From NCBI RefSeq assembly GCF_023343835.1, contig NC_064433.1, positions 52,976,871 to 53,040,870 on the forward strand: a stretch of 64,000 bases of DNA. The letters run 5' to 3'. The translations under genes and the position numbers were made by a program. Shown here one piece after another: positions 1-11,129 of this stretch. The notes below the pieces were generated by a model. It ran no database searches. It saw nothing but the letters and a program-made list of their open reading frames with translations, and had not been told where the DNA came from. The stretch comes from Lagopus muta (Eukaryota; Chordata; Aves; Galliformes; Phasianidae). Within the stretch, counting starts at the first letter, position 1. Each line of letters begins with the position of its first letter.

Positions 1-1540
1 CTAACCCTGCTGAAGTGGTGTGAGGGCTGACTGCAGCAGTACATTCAGAGCTTTTAAAGAGCTGCACTTTGAATGAAAGCAAAGAAAAATCACCTTCTGA
101 AGCCTCAATCCACTGTAAAAACAAGACCTCATCAAGATCTCCTAGCCTGGCCCCTCTACGTTAGAAACAACATTCTATACATAATGTGACAGGGCTTGGC
201 AACCACTGGCTCCCATGAAGGGTGTCAAACTTAGCGAAATCAACCAAAATCAAGCAGAACAAGCTATTACAGACAGCTAATCAAACACAGGGAGATCTTC
301 TAAAGTGTAGGTTTAAGCAGATGATATAATCTCCCTTCTCTCTGCTGGCAAGTGAAAGGTTTGTAAGACCACATCAGGGCTACCTTCCAAACACTGCTCT
401 TTCTGATTTCCCCATTGCTCAGACATTCCCAGTTCACAAAACAGCTCCTCTTCAACTGCCAAGGTGGACCTGCCACACAGAGCCTGGTTTCCCTCTTTGG
501 TGCCTCATTTGTTGTCATCAGCTGGCAGGGCACGTATCCTTCAGTTAGCAAGCACGAGCTGTCATGAACATCAAGCTCCACAGGAAATCATGCCTGTGTC
601 CTCCTCGGTTCTACACGGCCATCTCCTGTTCTTCCAAGAGACCTGCTCCTCAGGGATGACAGTGACACATGGCCTTGGTGCAGATGGTAGAGCTGCTACC
701 CTGACAAGCTGCCAGATACCTTGGTGTTTTGTTTGTTAATCTAACTTTATTTCGCTTCCAACAGGGCAAAATGTCGGGCACTCTTGTTGCAGTCTCATTT
801 CTTTTGTTCTCATTTCTTGGCATACAGTTTTCTTGGAACTATTTCAGGGTTAATGGACGTTGGTCCAGGGCCTTTACTAAATGTTGGCAGGAATATTTTC
901 ATCCTTTTCCTTGCTCTCGTGATTCTGGTGAAGCATAGTCAGATATGCTATGATATCATAAGAATGTGAAGAATGACTCTTCAATCTCCAAAAACAATTT
1001 TGTTTTGTTTTGCCACGTCTACACTCCTTGTGATCTTCCTACTAACTTATTTGGTAAAGTACATTTAAAAAAAATTGGCATACTCTATTCAAAGAGATAA
1101 AACAAAAATCACCACAGTTCATCATCATTACACTTATCTAGAACACACGTGTTGGAAAACTGCATTTTACGAGATGCTGCTTTCTTGTTACTCCATATCA
1201 AGCAGAAGTTATGCTAAATGCGACACATTCGTTTAAGTACTACATCCACAGGAGGTAATATTCCTTATTAAGAAGTGACATCCCAAACATAGGGCAAGAC
1301 AGTTGTAAGTCCTAGAATATGGGATTGCTCTGTGTATTGATTCTGGCCTTTAGGGCAGCATCTAACCCAGATCAGACAGGTCTTCGGAAGTGCTGTATGT
1401 TCCTTTCTTTGGGATTACATATATTACTATCGTATTACTGTCTGAACACGTTTGTTAATCAGGAGTAGCCTTTTCCATCTCTCAGTTACACATCACATGG
1501 TATTATCATTTTTTGACAAGTAATTTTCAGCAGACCAGTA

Positions 1541-1576
1541 GTCACTAGTTATTTGGTTATTTGGTCACTAGTTATT
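1541..1576. repeat. Spaced direct repeat GTCACTAGTTATT
   Basis: Two exact 13-bp copies (1541-1553 and 1564-1576) separated by GGTTATTTG-type sequence; a small local duplication. Confidence 0.85.
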
Positions 1577-3358
1577 AAGGCCATTCCTCATTTACAGTGA
1601 AGGAAATCTCCCTCAGTTCAATTTCAGCCCAGTGGCATTCTCTCACCTAAGATCACTTAAGCCAATAACACCAGTATTTGACGAGTTCAGCTTTTCCAGG
1701 GCACATAACTTGCATGGTTGTGCAACTTACAGCCAATCTTATCATCAGTAGGATGGTTGCAAATACTGTGTGCTTTCCAAGCACCAACTCTGCCTATAAA
1801 AAAGAGTTCCCCATGCTTTCATAGCAAGAAGCATTACAGATCCTCAGTCTTTCAGGGTCTGCTACATGTAAATGCTACCATCTCCAGTTTATCCACAGGT
1901 TCCTTTCAAGAAAATGTAGATATGCTTCTTTGTTGCTTCCAGTTCTATTCTCTTCAACTAGAAAGCACAGACCTTCTTGATGCCCTTTTTGCTCCACATT
2001 TCATTGACTTCTTATATTATACAATTAATGTAAAGCACACTGGAGATCTCCTAAGAGGATGTCTTCACTCCTACGTGCCTGTCTCAACATCCATGATCCT
2101 CCTACTCTACAGCAGAAGTCAGCCTCTGTTCACAAGCTATTTGGGTTACCATTCCCTCTGCTACCACGGTCCCTCAGCTCGCCAGCATGCATGAGAAGAC
2201 ACAGAGTCTTCAAATCCTTAATTCAGCTCTGCTTCATCAGTGCACAGGGCTGGAGTCAATTGGCTCAACGGGAAGCCTGTGACTCAGCAAGCAACAGGAT
2301 CTGCAGCGAGTGTCTGCAAAATGCTTCCCTCTGTCACAGTAGCTGATGGACCCAGCAGCCAAGCCAGCTTGGCACAGAAATGGAAGTACATTGGTAATAC
2401 AGGACCGCAAAGGTGACAAAAAAAATTGTGAGACATAGGTGGAAAATGCAAAAAACACTGGTTGTGGGGCTTGGGGTGGTGAGAGATGAGGGAGAAGGAG
2501 TGTTGTTGGAGAGGAGGTGAAAAAGAAAAAGAAATGAATAAGTAACAAGTAAAAGGATGTGTTAAAAATAAAGGGTGGGAGGAAAGAGAGTAACTATAGA
2601 GGAAAATTTTAGAAAAATGGGAAGAAAAAGCAGTCAGATCCTGGACTGGAACTACAGGGACCACAGAAATAGGACTACTGTAAACGTTTCTCATAAGAAA
2701 CAGTAACAGAGAAACAGACACTTATGTGCATAGAAAACCGAGGTGTAAGGATGCAAATCACAGCACTAAAAAAGTCACTTGACTGAAGAAGAGTCAGAGA
2801 TACTGTATTTGCTGAAGTAAAGGCCACCTTCCCTCACTTAATGCACATCCATTCCAAATCTAGCAGTTGCTAGCTACTGCCAAAGGATGCAGCCATTACA
2901 TTACTCACAACCATTTTGTGAGCAAATACAGCTCTAACCAGACAGAAAAAATGAGCACCGTTTCTTTCAGCTCTCAAAAAGCACCCAGAGAGTTAGCCGA
3001 AAGGACATTGATAAATCGTCATAACGTACTGCCACAAAGACAGCTACCTCACAGAACTAACCCGTGCACTTAGAGCATGCATTTCATATTATTAAATTCA
3101 CAGCTTAAATGTGCTTCCCAGAAAGTCTTCACTCAGTCCCAATGTGTCTAGACTTTCAGATTCACAAACTTTGCACGAATTTGGTTCCTTCCACGCTGTC
3201 TCTTCCACCCTTTTAGAAAGTACTATGAAACTGGACCAGTGCTTTTAAAACCACGAGCCTGGCTTTTCTGAGAAGCCTCCAGTCTCCTCTGAACAATATG
3301 CAAAGCAAACTCAGGGAGGGAACATGAGAAAAAAGAGAAGTCTTCTTTCCTCCTCCTC

Positions 3359-3382
3359 TTTTTTTTTTTTTTTTTTTTTTTT
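3359..3382. repeat. T24 homopolymer
   Basis: Twenty-four consecutive T on the plus strand, preceded by a pyrimidine tract (TCCTCCTCC), in RFX4 intron 1. Confidence 0.95.
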
Positions 3383-4154
3383 GCCTAAGACTCACCAAAA
3401 CAAGAGTCTAGTATTGAATATTCAGCACTGAATACTAACTGCTCAATAGATGGTCTGTTTGCAGAGCTCAAAGTGGAAATGACCCAGCAAGGAGAAGAGG
3501 TGAACACGCTGCTCCATCCATGTGATTAAAATGCTCTGCAAAAGCAGTCCTCCCCAGTTCTCCCCACCTCTATTCAATGGAGGCCATTTGCTGCCCCTAC
3601 CACAACTCATTAAAAAAAATGTTTGCATTAGAGGGGCCCCTGCACAAGTATTGTCCCCATGGCTCTGCGCTTAGGAATGTTAGCTCTGGTGGTGGAAAAC
3701 CTGTGCTAGCCAGCCTGTGTGACCAGTGGTACCTGTTATTGCTCCACTCAGGAGAAGGGGGAAGCAGAGGGTACCTGCTCTCCACCTGCAGGAGACATGG
3801 AGTAAATTTCTCTGGCAGCTGCAGTGTTCTGCAGCAGGTCTTGGAGGCCTCTTTTCAGGACTCCTCCCCAAAGACAGAATCCATTCACACCCCTTACCCC
3901 AAAGCCAGGAAGAAGCAGCCTTTAATGGGCACTGCACACATTCCACAGGCCTGCTGCAATTGGTGTGATAACTCTTACTTCAGTTCTCATGTCACATTTT
4001 CCTCTTATGGGATGTCCATCCCACCCACTTCAGGCACGCTTGCTGCTTGGGCTAGGTCTGGTGTGCAGAAGCCTAGAGCTGAAGCACCATGCCAAGTGCA
4101 AGGAAGGTTAAGCAGAAGCCTGCTGCATCTAGCTATGGCACGAGCCAGTGTACC

Positions 4155-4309
4155 TGAAGGAAGCTCCATCCCTCGAGGCATCCAAGGCCAGGTTGGAGGG
4201 GCCCTGGTCAGTCTGGTGGATGGCAGCCCTGCACAGAGGACAGGCATTAGGTTGGAACTAGATGGGCTTTAAGGTCCCTTTTGACACAAGCCGTTCTGTA
4301 ACTCTATGA
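4155..4309 (+). mobile_element. CR1 3' end fragment in RFX4 intron 1
   Basis: AGCTCCATCCCTCGAGGCAT, CCAAGGCCAGGTTGGAGGGG, TTGGAACTAGATGGGCTTTA and CCGTTCTGTAACTCTATGAA follow the CR1 3' terminus in plus orientation, antisense to RFX4. The extension upstream of 4155 is unclear. Confidence 0.9.
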
Positions 4310-6569
4310 AAGCCCACCACACAAGCAGGAAACTCTTCTTACAGAGTGGCATAGCTGGGCCCAGACATGGCACCTGCAGAGCAGAACTCTTTGTCCACAT
4401 TTGCTTGCACCACATTTTATGGTCTGTATCCAGTCACTGTCGCTTGAGGAGCAGCTGGGGATTTTGTTTCATTGTGTTGGATTTAACTTTCCCCTGAGCA
4501 TTGGAGATGGCAACAGGTTACACTGGAAAAAGCTGACATTAAATACTCATTTGCTTAATTAGGACAACCTGCCTTATGAGCAAAAACTGAATGTCAGATA
4601 AGGTGGAAATCACATAAGACAGCTTCTTGATGATTTCTTTTTTCCTCTGAAGGATAAGATTGGGCCTGCTCCCTATGCCCATCCTGAAATTTTATTTAAT
4701 GAATGACCTGTTTCTGCAAGATCCTACAATGTTAGAAAAAACACACAGCCTTTCCTGGTGGTCCTCTGACATGGGGAAGCTTTCAGTCTTGTAGGAAAGC
4801 ATCATGGGTTGAGGAAAAGATGATACGCGGGGCCTTCTGAGTGAGGTAAGCATTGCTGCCACCAGGGAGGACCAGAACCCAGGACACAGGGTTTTCACAC
4901 AGTGCTGGATGCCACCAGCTCCTGAGTCCCCATCAGTGAAATGGACTCTTGTCTATGCTGCCCTTCCTCAGCTGCAACTGAGGGTGTTTTAGCACTCTGA
5001 TTTAACCCGTTATTATTGCATTTAGTTTTGTGCATATTTACATTTCTTTCCCACTACCTTCTGATTTCCTTTACTACTTTTTTTTTTTCTTAATCTGCTT
5101 TACAAATTTTACACAAACCAGCTCATACCTGCTGGAGATAAAACAGCAATTACACTGTGTGGTTGACTTAGTGGTCTCACGTGCACACTTACATGCATGT
5201 AAGATATTCTGCATGCAATGAAATGAGTTCTGTTCAATCTAATGCATTTTTAAGTCTTGTCCCAAATAGCCAAGCCAGTGAAAATACCTACAAAGAAAAC
5301 AGGATAAAGAAGACCTGACAGTAATTCTCTAAGCAGGAAGAGTTTTAAAAGAGAAGAAAGCAAAGCCGAGCAACAAGTTTTATGTCTAGAGACAGCATTC
5401 CAGAAAATGACAAGAGTCATTTAGACAACAGCCTAAACCTGCAGTCCTTACTACCAAGGCAAATCTCCTTATCTTCTGGATACGATCTCAACAAGTAAAT
5501 GAAGAAAAGGATTTTGTATTTCTAAGTGTTTGAGTTCATACTACAGGGCTCACAAGCAGCAGGAAATTTACAGAACGCTAACCACTGCATGCCTAGAAAA
5601 CATGAGAAGTCCCATTACACATGTCTGCTCCGCTGCTCCCAAGTTACTGCCTCAAACTACTCGTGCTGTACGTTTCAGAGAACTTTCACAAACTGCTCCA
5701 GCTGTTGAAAATGTACTGTTTCCCATTACCATAATATTTGAGATCCTGAGAAAAAAAATGCTCAGGATAAGCTGCTAATTAGTTGTGAACCTGTCATTCA
5801 TAGCTGTGAATCATCCAGTTGGTTGCTGTAACAAATTCCATTTTAGAGAAATTAAGTTCACTTACCAATAGAAGGGAACAAAGTGCTTAGCTGTAGTTGA
5901 AGGGAATGAAACAGCGCTGAGCCCCGCATTTCAGCCTTGAGACAATTTAAGCTGCAAATGAGCTTTTCCTTCGTTACTGGATGCAGCGAGAGCCAAGGTT
6001 CTATTTAACCCTCTCCACATTTCCTGATTTCAAGTTTATCAGAAAAGCAAGAATGGGTCAAAAGTACTTCTAACCTATTACTTACACATGGAGAACGTAG
6101 AAGCAGGGCTCCTGCAGCAAGCTGTGCCACTTACTAAGCCCCATCTCTAGCACGGGCTAACATTTTGCTTCTAACAGACTGTTTCTTTTTTTGCTCGCCT
6201 CCTGGGAGAAAATAAATGGGAAGGAAGAATGAAGACAGCCCAGGACTGCTAGTTATGCATGTGAAATAGAGGCAATTAAGTTATTACACACACTTGCTGC
6301 CATTAGGAAGGATCATCATGAGCTGACCCTGCACACCTGCCCTTTGGGGCAGCTACACAGGGGTTTTCAACAGGTGCTTCCCTCAGGGAGAAACTGCAGC
6401 ATTGGGATCTCTGATAACAAACTGTCACAGCTTTAAACACAAAAACTTCCACATGTATGCACAAGCGTGCAGGATCTAGCAGACATGCATAAGCATGTTT
6501 TAATGCAAGCATAATAAAAAGCTTACAGAGGTCTCTATTCCTTCATCGACACCGCATTCTCTTCCTGCT

Positions 6570-7130
6570 CTTGCTATCTATGGGATCGCTCAGCCATCAA
6601 ATACCCTTTATGCTATCCATCCTCCTAACCCGAGTGTCAGCAATGCGATCGCCTCAGCCGCCGGGCTGCTGGGCTCCAGCAGGGCCGGATCGTACGGGGC
6701 ATTCATTTCCAGACACAATGAAACCAATGGAAAATCCGGCGCAGATGTGGGGAAACGGACAAGCGGGTGAACTCGGAAAATTCGCAGACCTCCGGGCTCA
6801 CGGAATTGTGAGCTAATTATTTGGACTTTAATGTCACATCAAGTATCCCCCAAAGGACTGACCCTATATTTGTATTGGTTACACGACAGCCCGCTGCGGC
6901 TCTCAAGGCTTTGTTACAAAGCCCCACGCCCTGGCTGTATTTAAGGCCGCCTCTTCAAAAGTCCCCGTGTGAAGAGGCACTACTGTTTCCCCACCGCACG
7001 CAGCCTGGTGCTCCCACAATGTCATTTATTTTACCACGGCAAAACCCCACGTATTGAAATTGTGTCCCAGGGGACGCGTCCCTTCTGACTGCTCCAACTT
7101 GCAAAACGTGTAAATTAAGCTCAAAAAACG
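6570..7130. promoter_or_regulatory. Enhancer-like block in RFX4 intron 1 with palindromic SOX pair
   Basis: This non-coding, high-complexity stretch of mixed base composition lies about 3 kb inside RFX4 intron 1. It contains a perfect 17-bp inverted repeat, GGCTTTG-TTA-CAAAGCC (6907-6923), whose arms give CTTTGT and ACAAAG, two SOX-type HMG sites back to back. It also contains an ACAATG motif (near 6715), a TAATTA homeobox core (near 6814) and a CCAAT-type box (ATTGG near 6877). SOX factors drive neural-progenitor genes and RFX4 is one, so an intronic neural enhancer is a reasonable inference. Conservation was not tested. Confidence 0.4.
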
Positions 7131-8599
7131 CAAAACCGCTTCCATGTGGAGATGCTGCTGATCGTATGGGTGTGCAAACCTTCCTTCTCGGTGACAGCAC
7201 CAGTGGCTGGAAAGCAGCCTGGTTTCCCACCAGCAAACAAGCTGACAATGCTGATGGGAGCACTGATCTGTGCTTGAGGGCAGAGTCACGGTGACTTTCT
7301 GTGGGACAGCTCTAATGCCCAGCACAGGGATCTCACAGCACAGAGATCTCCTCTCACCACTTGCAGAAGTGTGGGACCGCCAGGGCTGTGGAGCTCTCAG
7401 TGCAGTCCCACGGGCAAAAGTGTCATCTGCCTGAAGCAGGAGCCCCTTCTTTAACGAAGCTTTCACCCAAATAAAATCTTGAGGACCATGAGCCCTAAAC
7501 TGTGACTTAAATAGATGAAATAATTTCCTGCAGCCGTCCAGCTATTCTTATGTAAAATCCTGTTTCGGTTCTTCCTTTTCATCCCTTTAAGGAGCTTTCC
7601 TTTAAGGCAGGTAAAGAGCGGACTGCTGAGCAGTGAAAGTCCCCCAATTCTACCTCCCAGTGTATTTTAGAATTCAGACAAGTAAACCATAAAATCATCC
7701 TTCTCTCCGTGTCAGACTTCGAAGGCAAACTTCTTCACTCGGGAGAATTCCGGCCAACTCACAACTCACAAAGCCCTACAAAGCCCCTCAGCCTGCCCAA
7801 CGTCTGGAATGCACCCTCAGGAGCAGGGACCAGCACAGCACTGGGATGGCTGTGAACGATGGCTGCTGCCAAGGAGTGGGCCCGGCCACAGCCAGCAAGA
7901 AACAAAACGGTTTTGCTGCATTTTGTTTTGTTCCATTTCTTTCACATCAAATTGCGTTAAGATGTGAAATCACATGAGAGAAACAGCCAGGTTTGGTTGC
8001 GTTAAGAACCAGCGGTGCTTCTGCTGCGTGTTTGCATCGTATTGAGTTTAGAATTCAAACAAATTGAAGGATCATCATAACGGCTCAGCAGGTGAGAACC
8101 TTTGTAAGCAAACTGCGGAGCGGTAAATAACTTCCTTCATTTTCTGGGACAAACATAAATCTCAGTTTGGGTTGCCTGAGAGCTTGTAAGGAAACAACAA
8201 CAGCAGCCACTTCATCTATTAGTAAATCACGCTGCAACCGGTGAAGCAAACAATTTTCAGCAGCAAAATAAACCACTCACTTGGATTAAAAAAAATAATA
8301 ATAAAATAAAAATAGAAGTCAGACCTTGGGCTGCACACTTCTGTGTTACAGACGCGTTCTAAATTGTCCCAACTGCTTTGCCTGCCAGCTCTGAATGCTA
8401 CCAGTATCGGTGATTTCATGAACCGAACCGAACGATGAAGACCATTCGTTCCCTTCTGCCAGTGCTGGGTGCTGGGTCCCGTTACACCGGCAGGCCGATG
8501 GCAGCCCAGCACTGTGCTGGTATCCTGCAGGCAGACCGGCAGCACGGAGCGCTCTGAGGGCCTCATCCCAACCTCCCATCGGCACTGTAGGGCTCTCTG

Positions 8600-9030
8600 C
8601 TGAGTTCATGGGCTTTGGGTTCTCTCTGGAGGTTCAGCTCCACATCCCAAGATCCCATCCAGGCAGCACTCTGAAACCAGAGGTGCTCCTGCCCGACTAT
8701 GGCACGCTGCAGAGCGTGGAGCCTCTGCCCAATGGCCATGGGATATTATTATTATTATTATTTCGAGATGAAGCATTAGGGAGAATTAAAACACGAGGGA
8801 TTTTTTTCAATGAAGCCATATTTCTCCGCGATGCAAAAGGATCTTTACATAACAACTGCAACTCGGGAGAAAAGCTAATTGGATTAAGTCCTCTGAAAGG
8901 GAGGTTAAGGTGTCTGAATGAGACAACCGCAAAGCCCCACTTCTCTTGCCATCTGTTTAGCAAGACTAAAGCGTTTTCTGATTAATATTATCTTAATCAA
9001 TCATGCTGCCATCTATTACAGCCGCGCTGA
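8600..9030. promoter_or_regulatory. Conserved-element-like block at the CpG island shore
   Basis: The sequence is complex and non-repetitive apart from an (ATT)n run at 8745-8763. It has features common in developmental CNEs: an inverted pair of GATTAA/TTAATC homeodomain-type sites (8980-8985 and 8993-8998) and ATCAATCA at 8996-9003. Overlapping open frames on both strands (8608-8985 plus, 8697-8963 minus) share no recognised protein family. It lies about 1.2 kb inside RFX4 intron 1. Confidence 0.35.
8745..8763. repeat. (ATT)n microsatellite
   Basis: About six ATT units inside the enhancer-like block of RFX4 intron 1. Confidence 0.9.
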
Positions 9031-10024
9031 ACTTAAGGAACGGACAGTGCGGAGCCTCTGCCGAGGACGGGCGGCGCCGAATGCAGGGCTAGGGAACCCA
9101 TTGCCTGCTTTGGTTTTTCAGTTTGGTTGTCGGTTCGGGCGGTGTCCCCTGAAGGCCCGTTCCTAACAACGAGAATCCGCCCGCAGCGCGCTCGGCGCCG
9201 TCCCGGCAACGGTGGAGCGAAGCGGGACAGCTCCATCCGACGTCCGTAACTCGCTCACGGGCGGGACACGAGCGCAGTTCCCCGCGGAGCACTTTCTCCC
9301 CTCAACACTATCGGGATATCGTCCCGGGGTGAGGGATGAAAGAGCCCCGGGATCCGTCGGGGAGCCGCGGGGAGCCGGGGCCGTCCCGCAGAGCCGTCGG
9401 GGAGGCGCGGGGGACTCGATCCGCTGCGGGGCTACGAGTCCCGGAGGCTCTGCCCAGGGAGGGAGGGAAAGAGGGAAGGAGGAGGGCTCGCGTGCCGGCG
9501 CCGGTCAGATAAATTCAAGCTGCAAAGGTTGTTTTGGCGGCTGTGTGCCGGTGTCCGGGCTCCGGAGGGTTTCGGCCGCTGCGAGCGGGCGGGTAGTTGG
9601 GGCCGTAGAGACGGCAGGGCCCGGCTGACAGCCGCAGAGGGAACGCACGGCCCTGGGCCCTGCCCGCGGGCGGCCCCCGGCACGGCCCCGCCGCACCGCC
9701 GCGTTGAGTCGGGCCGCGCCTGGCGGCAGCGGCGGCCGTCGGGGCGCGGGTTGCGGCCCTCAGGGAGAGCATCCCTTCGTCACGCTCCTGTTCCGGCTTC
9801 TCCCCTCCTTGGGAGGCGTGAGTGAACGGGCTGAGCGGCCGGGCCGGCAGTTAGGGGACCGGGAGTCCCCAGAGCTCTCCCCTTCGAGGCGCTGCCCGTT
9901 GGACGAGCTGCGCACCTCGCAAGCAACTTCCCCGATAAACCTCGCCGAAAGGCTCCCAAAAAACCTAAAGCCTACAACTAGAAGCAGAGAGGGAACGAGT
10001 TTGCCGGCCGGTAGCCCGGGGAGC

Positions 10025-10070
10025 AGAAAGGGAAAAGGAAAAAAAAGAGAAAAAAAGAAGAAAGGGAAAA
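10025..10070. repeat. 46-nt polypurine tract in RFX4 intron 1
   Basis: The plus strand is uninterrupted A/G here, so on the RFX4 transcript this is a pyrimidine tract about 100 nt after the donor. Long polypurine runs can form triplex DNA. No function is claimed. Confidence 0.8.
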
Positions 10071-10138
10071 CCCCAGCGCTGCGTCGCGTCGGGCAGCGCA
10101 GACCCGGGGCTGCAGCGTCACGTCGGGAAGCGCTGCCC

Positions 10139-10165
10139 GGGGGGCGAGGGGAGGGAGGGAGGGGG
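10139..10165 (+). other. G-quadruplex-capable tract beside the RFX4 exon 1 donor
   Basis: Five runs of three or more G separated by single bases lie on the plus strand, which is the template strand for RFX4, ending 1 nt before the bases that form the intron's GTAAGTG. The pre-mRNA carries the C-rich complement directly after the donor. The pattern is visible in the sequence; folding is inferred. Confidence 0.6.
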
Positions 10166-10172
10166 CACTTAC

Positions 10173-10215
10173 CTGTGGAGTCCATATCGGGTTCCTCCAG
10201 CAACCCACAATGCAT
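10173..10215 (-). CDS. RFX4: RFX4 first coding exon (brain-type isoform), partial gene
   Basis: RFX4 is a regulatory factor X winged-helix transcription factor that binds X-box DNA in the nucleus and controls ciliary and dorsal neural-tube genes. The minus strand reads MHCGLLEEPDMDST and then one base (G) before a perfect donor, GTAAGT (10172-10167). This is the N-terminus I know for the long brain isoform (often called RFX4_v3), where the split codon G|AG gives the next residue, Glu. The DNA-binding, dimerisation and other domains lie in later exons outside the window. The start codon at 10215-10213 has A at -3. A second ATG begins 11 nt upstream in another frame, inside CCATGG. The exon sits in a CpG island, as expected for a promoter-proximal exon. 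The 5' UTR limit cannot be read. The exon is short, but exact peptide, exact phase and gene order agree. Confidence 0.9.
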
Positions 10216-10390
10216 GCTCTTCCCATGGACGGGACGGGAGCCCCAAGGTGCCGGGGTGTGCAGAGCCCCAGCTCGGGGGTGCGCGGAGCGAGGGGAGAGG
10301 GAGCGGGGCGGGAGGGAGGGCAGCGGCGGCTCGTGGGGAGGGGGAGCGCGGGAGAGGGGGACACTCCGTAATCCAGCAGGGCAAAGCCAG
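10216..10390 (-). promoter_or_regulatory. Probable RFX4 5' UTR / proximal promoter
   Basis: This is the segment immediately upstream of the RFX4 start codon on the minus strand. On the transcript strand it is C-rich (plus-strand runs such as GGGGAGAGGGAGCGGGGCGGG around 10285-10315). It carries an upstream ATG at 10226-10224 in a strong Kozak context, out of frame with the RFX4 start. The transcription start site cannot be placed from sequence alone. Confidence 0.5.
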
Positions 10391-10560
10391 ACCCGTCAAA
10401 ATGTTTGCGGATGTTTCATGGGAAAAAGCATCATTTTATAGAAGCCCTGATGGGAGAAATGTCATTGATAGGCCAGCCAGCCTGATGAATGGCTGCTACT
10501 CAGATGGGGATGTGGCAAGGCTCAATGTGAAGCCCATTGTGATGCTGTTTTGAATAAGAA
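10390..10560. promoter_or_regulatory. AT-richer, CNE-like block upstream of the RFX4 start
   Basis: This is a sharply bounded stretch of balanced base composition inside an otherwise GC-saturated island, 180-345 nt upstream of the RFX4 ATG. It is rich in TGATGGG/TGATGAATGG-type motifs and ends in TTTTGAATAAG. A 101-codon open frame crosses it on the plus strand (10248-10553), but its N-terminal half is low-complexity Gly/Arg from the island, so I do not call it a gene. A proximal enhancer or 5' UTR segment is more likely. Confidence 0.4.
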
Positions 10561-11129
10561 AAGCTTTCCTCCAAAAAGGGGGGCCTTAGATCTACGCAAT
10601 CCCAACACTTCGACTTCCCTCTTCTATTAGAGCATTAGAAACGTTTTTCTTATTTAAAGTTCCAGCGGCCTTTCCACTCCTCCCTTCCCCCCGGCCCCCA
10701 CCCAGCGCCTTTGGCTCATTACAACCACGGATCAAAATCGCCTCCGATATTCCAACGGGCTCGGGGCTGCGCTCCTCGGGGCGCGGCCGGGCGGGCAGCG
10801 CCCGCTCCCCTCCTCCTCGTGGCTTCCTCGTGGCTTCCCCGACGTCCCTCATGGGGCGGGGGCTGGGGGGGGGTTAAGAAAAAAGGGCGATGTGTGTGGG
10901 TAGCGAAGGAGCCGGGGGGAGAGGCTGCCAGCGTCCCGCCGGGCGGTGCTGGGGCAGCTCCGGGCCGGGGCTTCGCGTTCCCGGAGGGAGAGCACGGGGT
11001 GCCGCTGGGCACGCGGGAATCGGAGCTTCTACCCCGAGGGAGCGGGGATCCGTCCCGCTTCGGGGTCAGGGAGGAGAGGCTGGGAAAAGTTGGTGATTCT
11101 GCAGGCGGCTGTGTGTGCTGGAAGTGGAA

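Larger units (their letters stand above)
1..10172 (-). other. RFX4: RFX4 intron 1 (5' part, continues beyond window)
   Basis: This stretch runs downstream of the RFX4 first coding exon donor and contains no exon I can match to RFX4 exon 2. It holds a CR1 3' end (about 4155-4309), a T24 tract (3359-3382), a 23-bp spaced direct repeat (1541-1576), AT-type microsatellites near 8288 and 8745, and two enhancer-like blocks (6570-7130 and 8600-9030). Positions 9020-10172 belong to the CpG island. The many short open frames here (for example 1718-2194, 3577-4272, 7026-7466) lack protein-like composition or any family I recognise. Confidence 0.75.

Noticed and set aside
3577..4272. 231-codon plus-strand open frame in RFX4 intron 1
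   Set aside because: Its C-terminal third is translated CR1 3' sequence; the remainder has no recognised domain and no acceptor or donor support.
10248..10553. 101-codon plus-strand open frame across the RFX4 promoter
   Set aside because: The first half is Gly/Arg/Ala low-complexity forced by CpG-island composition, and the second half has no recognised domain.
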